64,000 nucleotides of DNA from Larix kaempferi. Its lineage: Eukaryota; Streptophyta; Pinopsida; Pinales; Pinaceae. The stretch is taken from assembly GCA_027924585.1 (NCBI GenBank), contig BSBM01000106.1:41745501-41809500 (forward strand). The letters are read 5' to 3'. A program made the translations under genes and the position numbers. Under the pieces are notes generated by a model. It did no database searches, was not told the DNA's origin, and worked only from the letters and a program-made list of their open reading frames with translations. Within the stretch, counting starts at the first letter, position 1; each line of letters opens with the position of its first letter. Positions 1 to 11,768 of this stretch are shown one piece after another.

Positions 1-760
1 TCTAAAATGCGTCTAGATGAAAAACTCCACACCAGTCTCCAACTCCCCATAAAAATGAGTTTATTCCTCTTAATTACCTACTTATGGCATATAAAGAAGG
101 GCATGCTAGTGGTTTCTTCCCTTGTGCTTGGTGGACCAAGTCAAGACAACATCAATCTTAAAATAAGCACACGCTATAATCTCCTTAAAAATATGCACAA
201 GTCACAATTTTTCTAACCATAAAAAATCAATTTTAAACCTTCTTCAATTTGTTCTAGTAAATATGATATTTCTCTTTCCTTGCAACCTACAAGAAATCAT
301 TGTCAAGTGCTTTATCTCTTGTTCTTCGGTCCTCTTCCTTGGTAGATTTTTTTAGTGTTTGCCTTATAAATATGCAGTTATGAAAAAGTGACTAATGGGA
401 AATATAAATTGTAGTTAATATGAACTAAGAAAGAAGATACATAAATACATTTTCCAGTAATAGATGCAAAGAATTTAAAGGAAAAATGATTCACAATTAA
501 ATTTCTTCTAACAAGGAATAAGGTTACCAAGATTATAGTCTTTGGTAACACATTTGATGCAAAATATTTCAGCCTTAGTATTGAACAAATTAAATCAAAG
601 TACATTAAGTTAGTATAAAAAAAACACATTCGAGTGAAAACACCTGTCCAAACCAAATCATCCAAGTTTTAGACAACTCCCATAAAATATCTTTGAATTT
701 TTGTTAAGTGGTAGCATGAAGACAACATATCTTCCTAGTTACCAAAATGGAAGGACAGAT

Positions 761-837
761 AATCATTGAATTTCTGTAGGGTGGCTAATTTGACCATATA
801 ATCATTGAACTTTTGTAGGGTGGCTAATTTGACCATG
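761..837. repeat. 39-bp tandem duplication
   Basis: Two adjacent near-identical copies (761-799 and 800-837) both run from AATCATTGAA to GCTAATTTGACCAT, with a few substitutions. Noncoding; looks like a local slippage or repair duplication. Confidence 0.85.
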
Positions 838-984
838 ACATGGTGTGGGCTAGCGTTTGACTAAAATGTTTAATTTTGTTTTTAATTTTTATTTTTTTCA
901 AATTGTTTTGGGACTCTTCGCATATATTTTTTAAGGAAATCTGACATGGCAAATCTACCACGATGAAGATGCAATTCCATCTAA

Positions 985-1073
985 AGATTTATTGAAATTT
1001 CTTAATCCACCTGTACCATCAAAATTGCGAAGATTTATTGAAATTTCTTGATCCACCTATACCATCAAAATGC
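985..1073. repeat. 46-bp tandem duplication
   Basis: AGATTTATTGAAATTTCTT followed by ATCCACCT and ACCATCAAAA occurs twice, at 985 and at 1031. Differences are single bases. No coding content seen. Confidence 0.8.
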
Positions 1074-1724
1074 AAAATCAAGAAATCATGAATCTGATGA
1101 TTCCAGGGAGATGAGGTGTGGTGTTTTAATTGAATCGGTACAAATCTGGGGCACTGAATCAGCTTCAAATGCAAATAAATACCACCCACGTAGCTTCCAA
1201 ATATGCAGTTCAAACCAAAAACAATAACAATACGATCAACTGTTAAAGCCTCCACTCTAATATAAACAAGATCTTTATTTTTCCCTGGCTCTCCTACACT
1301 TTGAAATATTGCTAATAAAGATTGTAATCACTCAGAATACTGAGACATGTTTTACCATTTTAGTAGCATCAAAAAACAAGCAGTACATGAATAATTTCCT
1401 TATTTTTTTTGTAGGTCTCATTAAAAATTATGGAACTTCAAGGTGAAAGTATTAATTAATCAATAGCTTTTGTTGCATTGTGATTCTATTTGCGGGATCT
1501 CAAATTTTTATATTTCATTTGTTGCATGAAACCTCATGGAAGAGAAGCAGAGTAATATCTCTCAGCAATACTTACCCGTTGAATAATTTATGCAAAATAG
1601 AGAAAGAACCTCAATTGAAAGGAAGCATGGCATACATCGTTAAATACAATACCAACATAAATTAATGATTAGACTTTACTTTTGTCTTCTAAAAATGCGA
1701 CAGTAAGATAACCCTTTGACTTTG

Positions 1725-1795
1725 CGATAAAGGACATCAGTTAAGACTAGCAGCTATACACGATAAAGGACATCAGTTAAGACTAGCAGCTATAC
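1725..1795 (+). repeat. Near-perfect 36-bp tandem duplication inside RNase H relic
   Basis: The unit starting CGATAAAGGACATCAG is present at 1725-1760 and again at 1761-1795 without visible change. The period is 12 codons, so it keeps the reading frame that leads into the RNase H relic. The two copies are nearly identical although the surrounding relic is decayed, so the duplication is probably recent. Confidence 0.9.
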
Positions 1796-1920
1796 TCCAT
1801 AAGTGGAACGCCCCTGGGCAAGGTTGGATAAAATTAAACTTCAATGGAACATCTAAAGGAAACCCAGGACTCGCTGGGTCAGGAGGTGTGTTCTAATATC
1901 TTCATGGAAATATCCCTAAG
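1725..1920 (+). pseudogene. LINE RNase H domain, N-terminal piece (relic)
   Basis: Translation from about 1798 reads KWNAPGQGWIKLNFNG, then TSKGNPG and GSGGVF. This is the first strand of the plant RNase H-like domain (RVT_3 type) that ends many plant non-LTR retrotransposons. The first catalytic Asp of the usual FDGAS motif is Asn here (FNGTS). A TAA follows GGVF at about 1894, and a YLHGN-like continuation follows in the same frame. The second half of the domain is found about 900 bp downstream, so the domain appears to be split by inserted DNA. No reverse transcriptase was seen upstream. It is a dead fragment. Confidence 0.65.
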
Positions 1921-2824
1921 TTAAGCTAAAATGGATACAGAAACGAATATCAAGACAGAGAAATGGATATGAAAATTTTTCAGAAGAGACCAAATATGAT
2001 GTCGCAGGAGAACATCAAATACATAATACATACACAAAAAATAACATATTAGCGGGCATTGCTTATCAGTGATCACTAATAAGTTCTTTTTAAATATTGC
2101 TTTTCGATTATACTTATCAATATTGCCCTCAAACATGCAAAGATGTCCTTTGGTGAATGGAAAGGAACTAAAAAGAAGACTACCAACCTTCTTCTGTATG
2201 CATAGCATGCCGAGTATTGAAAATTATGATCAACATAACGTGTATTACTAATATCCCAAGAATGATTAGGATCATGGGACAAGCGCATGACATTTGACTC
2301 ATCCATAGACAAGACACTATATGTGTTGTTAGATGAATTTAGGTACATAAAGAAATCAAATGGTGAACAAATGACCTTTGAGCTTTTATAAACATAACAT
2401 GTACATTTTTTTCTAACTTAAAATAGACTACCTTTGCAAATCTATAAAAGAAAGTTAAACAATTAAACACATAGTAAAAGAGTGTGTCAAGATCATGATG
2501 TTGATATTAATAATCATATCTTCTATTGTGATAAGCCATAATGCTTACATTTGGGATTTTGGGATTTCTAATGTTTTCCTGTCACTATTTTGGGCCAAAA
2601 TGTGGCTTTTTTGGCTAGATAAATTTCCTAAATCGTGAAATGTGCTTGAAAAAGTCTTGAAACGGCCTAGAAAACTAAAATTCCATTTCCAGAATCTCTA
2701 CATCCCTAGTAGATTTCATGGTTTTATCCACACTATCTCCTCTGTTTCATATTCCAAAACACTGATTGGTGTTTCGGGCACCTCTGGTATCCATTTCTTG
2801 AAATACTTTAATATCTTAAAAGGT
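1921..2824. other. About 900 bp interrupting the RNase H relic
   Basis: This stretch lies between the two halves of one RNase H domain. It has open frames of 60-95 codons on both strands that overlap each other and show no known motif. I could not find terminal inverted repeats or a clear target-site duplication at the approximate edges, so its nature (small mobile element, filler DNA or rearrangement) is open. Confidence 0.4.
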
Positions 2825-3110
2825 GGTTATCAATTTCTAGGAGATGGGACATATAATAAAGGGGAATTCAAAGCTCTAGTCATTGGATAATGGATACTTG
2901 GAGAGTGGATTCTAAAAGGATCAACTTTGAGGGAAAATCTGAGATGATTATATACATACTTAATGATATAGCCTCAAGCTTATCATGGGAAACGACTGGG
3001 TATGCAGTCTCGTGTAAAAACACTATCCAAGGATTGGAAGCCTCTCAATTTACTCATGTTAGGAGATCAACAAACCAAGTGGCAGATTAGCTAACAAGCT
3101 AAACTATTGT
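2825..3110 (+). pseudogene. LINE RNase H domain, C-terminal piece (relic)
   Basis: The segment LGDGTYNKGEFKALVIG corresponds to the second catalytic region of plant LINE RNase H (TNN.AE..AL), with the acidic residue kept as Glu. In a shifted frame comes INFEGKSEMIIYILND, which matches the third region with its Asp changed to Lys. The end, FTHVRRSTNQVAD, matches the HV.R..N..AD motif and is followed by a TAG. Frameshifts and stops show it is not functional. Together with the piece at 1725-1920 it makes one interrupted domain on the plus strand. Confidence 0.65.
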
Positions 3111-6100
3111 GTCCAAAATCAGCCTCATGCGGACTGAAGCAGAGCCCACCCACGTGGTGAAGAGAGAAGGTTGGAGAGATGATCTAACAAAGAACTTGAT
3201 TCATACCCTAGATTTTCCTTACCTGTCATGGTGAAATAGATTAGGTCAATAATAATGGCTACACTTGTTTCTAATATCCCTTAGGCTAGAGGAGGCTCTG
3301 TAGGACACCCTGCCTATGGTTGTTAAATGGGAATTTCCCACCACCTTTACAAGTCATTTTTTCTCATTTAATTGCAGTGCCTTGTTAAGGCAACAGAGAG
3401 ACAAGCTTATGTAGGAGCATTTGCTCTCAAATTAACTTGTTGCTTAGATTCTAAGAGGGGGTCTTGACATTTGAAGAGGAATACCAATTCCTCAATGTAA
3501 ATTATGTATTTTCCTAATTCATTAAATGATTTCAATAATGATGAGTCATGTAATCGAATTTGCATTTGGTGGCAAATTCGAAGGAGTCGTAAAAGGTATT
3601 GGATGATAGAATCAAATTTCTATTATTAGAAACAGTGGTACAAAAATGTAGGAAACGATTAAATGAACTGAATATACTTGTATTTGCTTTATATTGTAAT
3701 CCTAAGTGCATTAGAAGTATCGACTAGATACACAAGGTTAGATTAAGCCAAGCACGATAGAGGGTAGATTAGGATTTTGATTATGCATGTACAATTCTTT
3801 GTGATTGTGAATGAGAAGAGGAAAGTTACCATTTGCCGTGTGTGTGAATTTATGTATCATTATGTTCATGTGTGAATGCAATTGTATCGGGTGAACTTAA
3901 ATCTTGTGTATAAATCGTGATAGTAGACAATCCATCTATGTGAGTAACTGTAGGAGAAGTAGAACGAGAATGGAGAAATCTCATTGTGATGAGACTAGGT
4001 AGAATATTTATGAAGTTGTGAATCTTCATATATATTCCAGTTGCAAAAGTATTTTAAGGCTTATCGAGTTTGATTTGGGAAGAACCTCTGCAAAGGGGGT
4101 TTCAGTTCATATAAGAGATAAATCTCTGCGTTGTGTAATTAAATCCCAGCTAATACGGTTGAGTTTTTTGTAGCAAAATAATGGGGAATAATGTTGCTAT
4201 GTGTTTAGAAATATAGTTAATTCAATGTTGACTTCAGTTCTGGATTGTGATTTGGCAAAACGTGAGCCAAAAAACAAACGTGACCAAGGTGTGATTAAAA
4301 CCATGATGAGAAACTTCCATCCGGGTGCAAGTCAGCCAAGATCTTGTTGATTGAGGATCTGTGTGAAGATAGGGTGAGACGTTGTGAAGGGGAGCTTGCT
4401 TTAAAAAAATCAAATAGTGATACATGAGAGATCACCCTAGAAGAAAGGCGGTATTTTATACTAAACCGTGGGTATTGGTAAGTTCATAGATCTACTGTTG
4501 AATCAGGTTCATATATTGAAATTGCTGGAAAGGAAGTAACCCTCGGATGACAGAGTATTGGCCTTTGTACATTTAATAACCAATTTTTTTTGTCTTCCCA
4601 TCGCTTTGGAACTTAACTTGTTGTCTCAGTGTGGAATTCATAGCCAATTGTGTTTGAATAATCAAACGGGTGTGGACCTACTTAGATTGGAATGAATTGA
4701 CCCTAGTTCAATCAGAAAATGGGCCTTAATAATACAGCTTTCACAACCGTCCCAATTGATCTTGTAAAGGTCAAATTTTGGCATCATTGTTGGGTTCATG
4801 GACCAGGTTTAGATTAAATAAAAAGTCGATGCAGAGTATTGGTCAAATCCCATCTGAATACCGAGTTCCAACTTCATTCCCAACATATTTTTAGGTATTC
4901 CACCAACAGGGGAATTGGAGTTGAGAATACAGAGAATGTTGAATGGAAGTTTATTGGAGGATATTGCGATGATCTTGACAGTGTATCAAGCCATCCAAAG
5001 ATTCAGAGACTTGTAATACTGCAAAGGAAACGTGTTAAAATTTCAGAAGAGAAAAGGAGAGTTTATAAGGCCAAGAGTGAGGCAGCTGAATATCAAAAGA
5101 TCCATGCTTCAAAATTGAAGGAGCAGCCTGATCACAAGAGTGAAAGATTTGTAAGGAAGAGAGAATTTCGTGTTTCAACTGGATCAAAACCAAAACTGAG
5201 AAGAGTATACTATTTGGGGATTGCAAGTGCAAGTTGTAATCTAGGAGCGCATTGAGTAAATAGAAATGAGAAGTTTAGAGTAAGACTTTGTACCCCTACC
5301 AACATTCAAAAGCAAAACTACCATTAAAATGTGTTGAAAGGAAACACAAGGTCAGAATCTTCATGAATTCAAAGGTGCTCGAACATACTAGTTTTGAGTT
5401 TTCTCATTCCTGTATGCCCACAACTTCCATAACCTCCTAGCATAACAATTTAGGGGGTGTGAAGATTGGTTTAAGCTGAGACAAAATCTAGTGCATTATT
5501 GGAGTCCATGGAGGAGCAGAAGAAATCAAGCATAATCATATTGGTGGCCATAGACGAGAGCGAGCATAGAATCAACCCACTCTGATGGGCTCTTAACAAA
5601 CTATTTGCATCACACCATAGAATCATTCTCATTCATACTTGGCGCTCTCCAAGTTTCTCTCTAGCAAGTGGAAGCTCAGGTCAGTCTCTTGAATATTTTT
5701 TCTCTAGCTGTTATGGAGATTGGTAGGATGTAATTCATTGAAAAATATATAATTTTCTTAGTTTTATTGATTGAAAGGATTTTGACCTTTTTGGCCATAG
5801 AAATAAGTAGAATGACCATGTCGTTTTCATTCATCGCAGTGCTTGTGATGGGATTTCATCTTGAAGTGTTTTACTCTGTTTTGGTTTTGTGATAGAGGCT
5901 CAGTTCTGATTGCAGTTTTGCGTGGGAAGGTTACAGGGTGCCAGTAGATGTGCTGAATATGTTGGAAAACGATATCAAGAAGACTACAGAGAGGATTTTG
6001 GCCAAATAAAAATAAATATCATAGCATTAAAGAAAGTTATAGTGGTGAAAGAATAAAGGAAATGTGGGTGAATGCACACCTCGAGTGAAAGATAAATAAA

Positions 6101-7218
6101 AACAAATGCATTAGTAACTAACCATACTCTACATGGCCAAATAATAACCCATAGACCCAAAGAGCTAGATGTCAAGCATAGGTAGACCAAAATCATATTA
6201 TGATTAGGAGATCGTTCCAGACATAACATGTTACAATGGCATTCATGGAATAACAATGGAGGAAGCGGTGATAAGTTCCAGAAGGAGGATGAGCGGTAAT
6301 CCTTCATTGCTGCAAAAATTATCTAAAGATATATGTTCTAAAAATATCGTCTTTACTCCGCTGATATAGAAAACCAAAGAATCCAAGCAACCAATGTGCC
6401 TTGGCTGTGAATGAGAGAAAACAACTTAATCTAAAACAAAAATTCTTTCATGGATGCATAAATTATTGTTTGTGGATATATATAAAATAAGTCAGCTGCA
6501 AATTCAAGAAATCAAGGCTGTAATCATGTGCTTTTGTGAGGAAGAAAGACGGAGTATTGAACAAAATTAGCTATTGTGGGGAAGTAAGGACAAGATTAAC
6601 AATTCCTACTGTGAAGTTTGCTCCAGAACATTGGAAGAATGCACCAAAATAATTATTGTGAACACTACACTTCAAACATAAAATTATATTAATTATGTGT
6701 GCTTGGAAATTTATTCAAATATTTTTTCATGAAGATCATGCCACTATCGAATTTATAAGCGCAAAAAGAAGAATCATAAAAAAATGGAAAACAAAAAATC
6801 TCTAATCAAGTGCATCTCACAACACTATCAATCGATTGTACTGTCTACAATTCATACAAATCCTGGAGCCGCATAGTCTCTGCAATCCATACAATTAATT
6901 AATGGACCATCCGAGTAGAAATTTGGGTCATCTAACGCATAGTTACCATCAAAATTGATCCATCAAAACATATACAACAGTTAATTGCATGGGGGTGGGA
7001 TATCAATCATAGGTTATAAAAGATTTTTTTTTAAAATCATGTGGAGTCGTCATTGAAGAGAGGTATACTCAGCAAACATTATGGACCTGCCATTCTTTCA
7101 CATACAAATCACCATTCTCACTCCCAACTGTCTCATCTGTCGATCTACTCAGCGCTAACATTCCAGCCACTATCCCCAATCCCATTCATGTGTTCTTTAA
7201 GCTGCTAGCCTCAACCAC
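3111..7218. other. Long spacer, possible LINE tail at the start
   Basis: The first few hundred bases could be the 3' part of the LINE whose RNase H ends at 3110. The rest is AT-rich with only short unrelated open frames on both strands. I see no RNA gene, no LTR pair and no strong promoter here. Confidence 0.45.
4839..5255 (+). CDS. Uncertain 138-codon open frame
   Basis: The longest open frame of the first 7 kb. The predicted product has a Lys/Arg/Glu-rich middle (about residues 55-115) that could be helical. It has no domain, signal peptide or membrane segment that I recognise. No TATA box stands out and codon choice is not distinctive. It could be an exon, a piece of an old element or chance. 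It is listed mainly because it is unusually long for this region. Confidence 0.15.
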   Translation: MVKSHLNTEFQLHSQHIFRYSTNRGIGVENTENVEWKFIGGYCDDLDSVSSHPKIQRLVILQRKRVKISEEKRRVYKAKSEAAEYQKIHASKLKEQPDHKSERFVRKREFRVSTGSKPKLRRVYYLGIASASCNLGAH

Positions 7219-7596
7219 CTATCCACATAATGAAAAGGTACTCATATTTGTCAAAAACTCATCATCGGATAGAAATTCCAGCGTGTCCTTCAGCCTACCC
7301 CTGTCCTTATTCCAAACCCTCATTTTCAACTTTTCAAAGATGGCAGTAGCCATGAGTTCAACGTCGCCATATTTCTTCGTTTGACTGGAACACGAGGATC
7401 TCTTAGAACTCAATTTTCTCAAAAGATTATTCGAAGACCTGCAGAAATAAGACCTAGGAGGAGAAGGCGACAATGAGCATACTCTCCAAGAGTGCACAGT
7501 CGGCAATGATGTCATGAATTTTCTTGAAGTCTTCTTAGGGTGTCTCGAGTTCAAATCCCCAGAGGAAAAATCACAAACCCTCGAATCAGATTCCAA
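7219..7596 (-). CDS. Uncertain 125-codon open frame
   Basis: A Ser/Arg-rich N-terminal half is followed by a charged segment (roughly residues 75-115) ending with repeated Asp/Glu. No known family is recognised. It lies just downstream, on the same strand, of a kinase-like relic. The base composition of 7.2-8.5 kb is richer in GC than the flanks, so this may be the remains of a host gene. Chance cannot be excluded. Confidence 0.2.
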   Translation of the reverse strand: MESDSRVCDFSSGDLNSRHPKKTSRKFMTSLPTVHSWRVCSLSPSPPRSYFCRSSNNLLRKLSSKRSSCSSQTKKYGDVELMATAIFEKLKMRVWNKDRGRLKDTLEFLSDDEFLTNMSTFSLCG

Positions 7597-7829
7597 GATT
7601 AGACTAAATCGGTAGAAAGAAAATCCCTTGAATCAAACTCCGCACTGTGGTCGAACCTCCAGGTTAAAAACCATCAAACTAGATTCCAAGATGTACAAGC
7701 TCCTAGATATGAACAATCATGACCTTTCTGACTATGGTGAAGGCGAGGCAGAGCTTTTCCATCGACTCATTGAGACAACGATTGAAATCCCATGTAACTT
7801 CTGATTACCATGCACCCTAGACGCTACTC

Positions 7830-8060
7830 TCCATGCATTCAACTGCCCACGAGGATGAGCAACACAAGCCCCCAGACATCAATTTTCCACTCTTCTGTCG
7901 AGAAAATCTCCCCATCCTCATCGTCAAGGCTAGGAGGCTATGAAAACCTGGATGTAGTCCTCAGCTCATCCCAGATCAATGAGATCGAAGGCTTGTTGAA
8001 CCTTTCCAAAGTCGGCAGCAGTGACAAAGGAGGGAGCTGCAAGTGTTCATAGCAGGTTGA
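7830..8060 (-). pseudogene. Possible protein-kinase relic
   Basis: Read on the minus strand, the segment at about 7868-7910 gives FSTEEWKIDVWGLVLLILVG. This resembles kinase subdomain IX, where D.W..G is followed by hydrophobic residues. Upstream on the same strand, at about 8006-8020, AADFGKV resembles the DFG metal-binding motif. Stops and a frame change lie between them, and no catalytic-loop or ATP-binding motifs were found. If real it is a broken fragment of a receptor-like kinase. The match is short and could be coincidence. Confidence 0.2.
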
Positions 8061-8190
8061 TTCGATCTGGAGTGTCTTATCTAGATCAATGAGACCGAGG
8101 GGTTGATGAACCTTGCCAAAGTCGGCGACGGTGATAAAGGAGGGAGCTGGAAGTGCGCGTAGCAGGTTGATTCGATATGGAGTGTCTTAT
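7974..8190. repeat. 110-bp tandem duplication
   Basis: Copies at 7974-8083 and 8084-8190 both run from GATCAATGAGA to GGAGTGTCTTAT, with about a dozen substitutions. The period is not a multiple of three, so it would break any reading frame across it. It includes the kinase-like DFG motif, which is therefore present twice. Confidence 0.9.
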
Positions 8191-8239
8191 CATCCTTGTA
8201 TTTGCACTGGATAACCTAGGGGTAATCTAGAGGATATCC

Positions 8240-8340
8240 TGTAGTGATGACAAAATCATGCGGAAAAGACAAATGAAGGTGAACGGGGACTGTAGTGCTA
8301 ACAAAATCCTGCGGAAAAGACACACTAAAGTGAATGGGAC
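8240..8340. repeat. 51-bp tandem duplication
   Basis: Copies at 8240-8290 and 8291-8340 share TGTAGTG, ACAAAATC and TGCGGAAAAGACA at matching places, with several substitutions. It directly follows the 110-bp duplication, so 7.97-8.34 kb is a cluster of duplications. Confidence 0.85.
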
Positions 8341-8624
8341 TCCTAAAGGAGGACAGGTCACCAACCTTGGCGAGCGAACAATGAGTGGTGAGCCGACAAA
8401 AGAGGAACCTTGGCGAATTTGGCGGAAAAGAGACTGCCGACAAAGGCTGAGTGAATTTGGCATGAAGGCACATGTTGTGATTCCATTCACTAAATAAGCG
8501 AGGAATCCAACTACAGTTGCATGGATAACATTTCCTTGTTTAACGTCTACTGCCTAAAAATAAAAAATAAAAACTTACTAAAAATAAAAATAATAACCAT
8601 AAATAGAATGGTAAAAATTAAAAA

Positions 8625-8632
<8 letters not shown>

Positions 8633-8656
<24 letters not shown>
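8633..8656. repeat. (AT)n microsatellite
   Basis: Twelve AT dinucleotides follow a poly(A) run of about 13 bases. Simple sequence repeat. Confidence 0.95.
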
Positions 8657-8663
<7 letters not shown>

Positions 8664-8763
8664 ATAAAATAATTTTATGTTTTAACTTGTATTTTAACAT
8701 TAAATATCTATTTTAAATAATTGTATTATTTAGAATAAATTCTTCTAGAATAAACTAGTTGAT

Positions 8764-8939
8764 AATAGAGTTTTTTTAACCAAATAAAAAACAAAACAAA
8801 CTTATTGGGTTTCAAAGATATATTTTGAAAGTTGCTAGATTTCGAAAATAGAATAGAGGTTTTTTTAACCAAATATAAAACAAAACAAACTTATTGGGTT
8901 TCAAAGATATATTTTGAAAGTTACTAGATTTCAAAAATA
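8764..8939. repeat. 88-bp tandem duplication
   Basis: Copies start with AATAGAG at 8764 and 8852, and both contain TTTTTTAACCAAATA, CTTATTGGGTTTCAAAG and TAGATTTC. They differ at only a handful of positions. Noncoding. Confidence 0.92.
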
Positions 8940-9052
8940 GATTGGATTGAAGAAAGAAGAAGAAATCGATGTATATAGTCCTATACAAGCGACACTCAAT
9001 AATAGGAATTTGATGAAAGGAATATTATTATCTTTGATCCTCAACATGTTCA

Positions 9053-9132
9053 TGACGAATCAATGAGGCCTTACATACACAAGTGAAGACTTTGACGAAT
9101 CAATGAGGCCTTACATACACAAGTGAAGACTT
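9053..9132. repeat. Perfect 40-bp tandem duplication
   Basis: The unit TGACGAATCAATGAGGCCTT...GACTT is at 9053-9092 and identically at 9093-9132. No difference was seen between copies, which suggests a recent event. Confidence 0.95.
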
Positions 9133-9333
9133 TGAAGAGAGATTGAAGTGGAATTAGGTAGTACAACTGAGTAGTGTTGGAATTTCATTTCATCGTTGCT
9201 TTTTAAACCATTTTTGAAAGATATTTTGAATTTTTATTTTGTGTCATACTAAGTTTTAGTGCAAAAAATAATCCTTTAACAATGAAGTTTTATTAAAAGA
9301 ATGCTCTTCAATAATAATGTTTTTATTAAAGAA

Positions 9334-9912
9334 TTTAATTTTCAATTAAAAAATATGCTTTTATTAAGGACTTTAATTTCTAATTAAAAGATGACAATAG
9401 ATTCATTTACCTATGTTTTTTATTGATCATGTAGACATTATGCATTTAAAGTACATTAAGTGATAAACTTAAGAAATAGACAAAACATGGAACCTAGAAT
9501 CATTTCCAAAAGGTAATGCAACATACAAAACTTTGCAAGGTTAACATGTTGCATCAAGGGTGTAATTAAAATTGTGACATTTTAATTTTCAATTAAAATA
9601 TATGTTTTTATTAAGGAGTTTAATTTCAAATTAAAAGATAACAATAAACTCATTTACCCATGTTTTTGGCTGATTACGTACTCTGAAATCGATGGTGGAA
9701 CAAAACAACCTACTAACAGTGACAAAGACAACTCAAAAGTATCATGTGCCAGCATTATGCATCTAAAGTACATGAAGTGATAAACCTATAAAAAAACAAA
9801 AGGTGGAACCTATAAACCTTTCCAAAGGTTAATGTCAAGCCACATGTAATGCAACATACCAAACTTTTCAAGGTTAAAATGTTGCATCATTGGTTAATTG
9901 AAATTGTGACAT
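9334..9912. repeat. Long diverged tandem duplication, about 250 and 330 bp
   Basis: Unit A (9334-9580) and unit B (9581-9912) both open with TTTAATTTTCAATTAAAA. They share blocks such as TTAAAAGATAACAATA-like text, ATTATGCAT..AAAGTACAT and AACATGTTGCATCA-like text, and end with AAATTGTGACAT. Unit B has about 80 extra bases in two places. No coding content seen. Confidence 0.85.
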
Positions 9913-10554
9913 TATTCCAAAGGACTTGAGTTAAAAGGCCAGATAAATATAATATGCCCTTTGTAGAGGCGATTCATTAAAAAATACATTACAATCAATA
10001 TTATACTATGATGTTCTCTCCTTCCTTTGTAAAAAAAAAGTTTAATAAGGCTATTTTCCCAAGGTATCATTGGATTTTTTTTGGATTCCTCAACTATTAT
10101 CAAGCACATGAATTGGAGTTGTATATATTATTTGTCAACTATATTAAGCAAATCTTTCACACAAGTGGAATTGTCTATGTATTATCCATGATGTGTTTTG
10201 ATGAAAATTTGATAAAATATTTTTTGTTTTGTTTTGTTTCATTCATAACTAGAAGCATTTAGTTTTCTAATATAGGTAATTCATTTTATTTTAATTTTAT
10301 AAAAATAGAATAATGTAAACTTATAATAATTTGATATAGTAATTTGAATATATAAAAATTATTCTAGTAAAAACTATTTTTTAGGCACACCTTTTCCTAA
10401 TATGTAACCATTGTTGTGATGCATTTTTCCATTCAAATTGACAAACATGGGGTTCAATTTAATTCTCAATGTGTTGTTGTGGGGAAGGGTCAAAATTTGT
10501 ACCAACGAGTTCATGGCTCCTACTTTATTCTTTGGGCCATTCACTTTCCCTTGG

Positions 10555-10562
10555 CTATAAAA
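10555..10562 (+). promoter_or_regulatory. TATA-box-like site
   Basis: CTATAAAAGG is a textbook plant TATA box, preceded by GGGCC at about 10534. No convincing gene follows. It may belong to an old LTR or to an unrecognised transcript starting near 10590. Confidence 0.3.
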
Positions 10563-10840
10563 GGATAAGAAGAAACCACTTTCAAATTCAAACTTGTTTA
10601 TAAGTTTTTTTGCACATCAATATTTAAAGTAATTGTTTCAGCCAATTACTAAGACTACAAGAATAATAAAATGTTACTAAGTTTTAACATATATCAAATA
10701 AATCATTTTAAAAAAATGTGAATAGATACTTGAAAAGCTTTTAGCAAGACATATAAACTGTAACTTGTAAGTATTGGAAGTGTACAAAGTGGGATTGAGA
10801 GTCTCCCACAACAAAACCCTATTTCCTTGCCTTTGTCTAG

Positions 10841-10942
10841 TCACAAATGTTAACCTAGTTCAACATCAAAATAAGAAAAACAATTTCATGTTCACAAATG
10901 TTAACCCAACACAATATCATAATAACAAAAACAATTTCATGT
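10841..10942. repeat. 51-bp tandem duplication
   Basis: TCACAAATGTTAACC...AACAATTTCATGT occurs at 10841 and again at 10892. The period is 17 codons, so the overlapping open frame stays open through it. Confidence 0.88.
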
Positions 10943-11595
10943 TTAGGAAAACACACAAAATAGTTTCATTAAAATTTGTTTTTAGATTATTATCAAACTT
11001 CTTAAAAAAAATTGAAAATAACATCTTACCAAAATTAGTAGCTCCAAGTCCATGGTAGCGAGAGGAGAGCAGTTTCAGTTAGTTGTATAGAGAAATGGGT
11101 ATCTAAATTCATCAAGTGCTTCTAACTTCTAAGGCCCATAACTGAAAAGGCAACCATGTGTGAAATTCCATAGGTGATGCTTGGTAAATTCAATAGCTGA
11201 TAAATTGTTGATGCTTGGTGGGTGGCTAGGTTAATTCCTTCATTAACATAGTTTAAAACCAACCACTTCTTCTTATAAAATAGTACCCATTTATCTCTCG
11301 GAGTTGCATTTTTCAACTTGAAAACTGACTTATCTTCTGAAGAAAGGGCGCAAAGGCTAGGGAAAGGCACTACCTCGCATTGGGACAATGATAGGCCAAT
11401 ATAAGAATGAAAGTACAAATGAAATAAAAGCAATAGAGAAAGAAAATTCATCCACCTACTCTTCAATCAAGTGGAAAAGTTTCAATCTCCCTTTCTACAT
11501 ATATAATAACAACCATTTATTGCAGACCACTTATCTAGACATACACATATCTAAACAAACCTATTAATAAAAATGAATGATGATTTGAAAAAATA

Positions 11596-11710
11596 ATCAA
11601 CCATCGAAAATATGTCCTAGCAAATTGTAATTTGCCAAATCTTTTTAAGAGTAAGAAATAATAACCATCGAAAATATGTCCTAGCAAATTGTAATTTGCC
11701 AATTCTTTGA
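11596..11710. repeat. 64-bp tandem duplication
   Basis: A 40-bp block starting AACCATCGAAAATATGTCCT is identical at 11599 and 11663. The spacer between copies is less conserved. Confidence 0.9.
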
Positions 11711-11768
11711 AATTTTTAACAGTATTTTGATAGGTAAAATGCCTACTAACAAGCATATTCCAGTCAAA

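Larger units (their letters stand above)
1..1724. other. Spacer without a recognisable gene
   Basis: AT-rich DNA with stop codons in all frames. The open frames here are under 100 codons and show no motif. The only structure seen is two short tandem duplications, listed separately. Confidence 0.6.
9913..11768. other. Spacer with one TATA-like site and two tandem duplications
   Basis: AT-rich DNA with short open frames only. A 94-codon frame at 10774-11058 lies downstream of a good TATA box but contains the duplicated stretch and has no motif. A 114-codon minus-strand frame at 11122-11466 has a hydrophobic N-terminus but no recognisable family. Confidence 0.45.

Noticed and set aside
11122-11466. 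114-codon minus-strand frame with a signal-peptide-like N-terminus
   Set aside because: The rest of the frame has no recognisable domain, no cysteine pattern of secreted peptides, and no promoter or conservation evidence.
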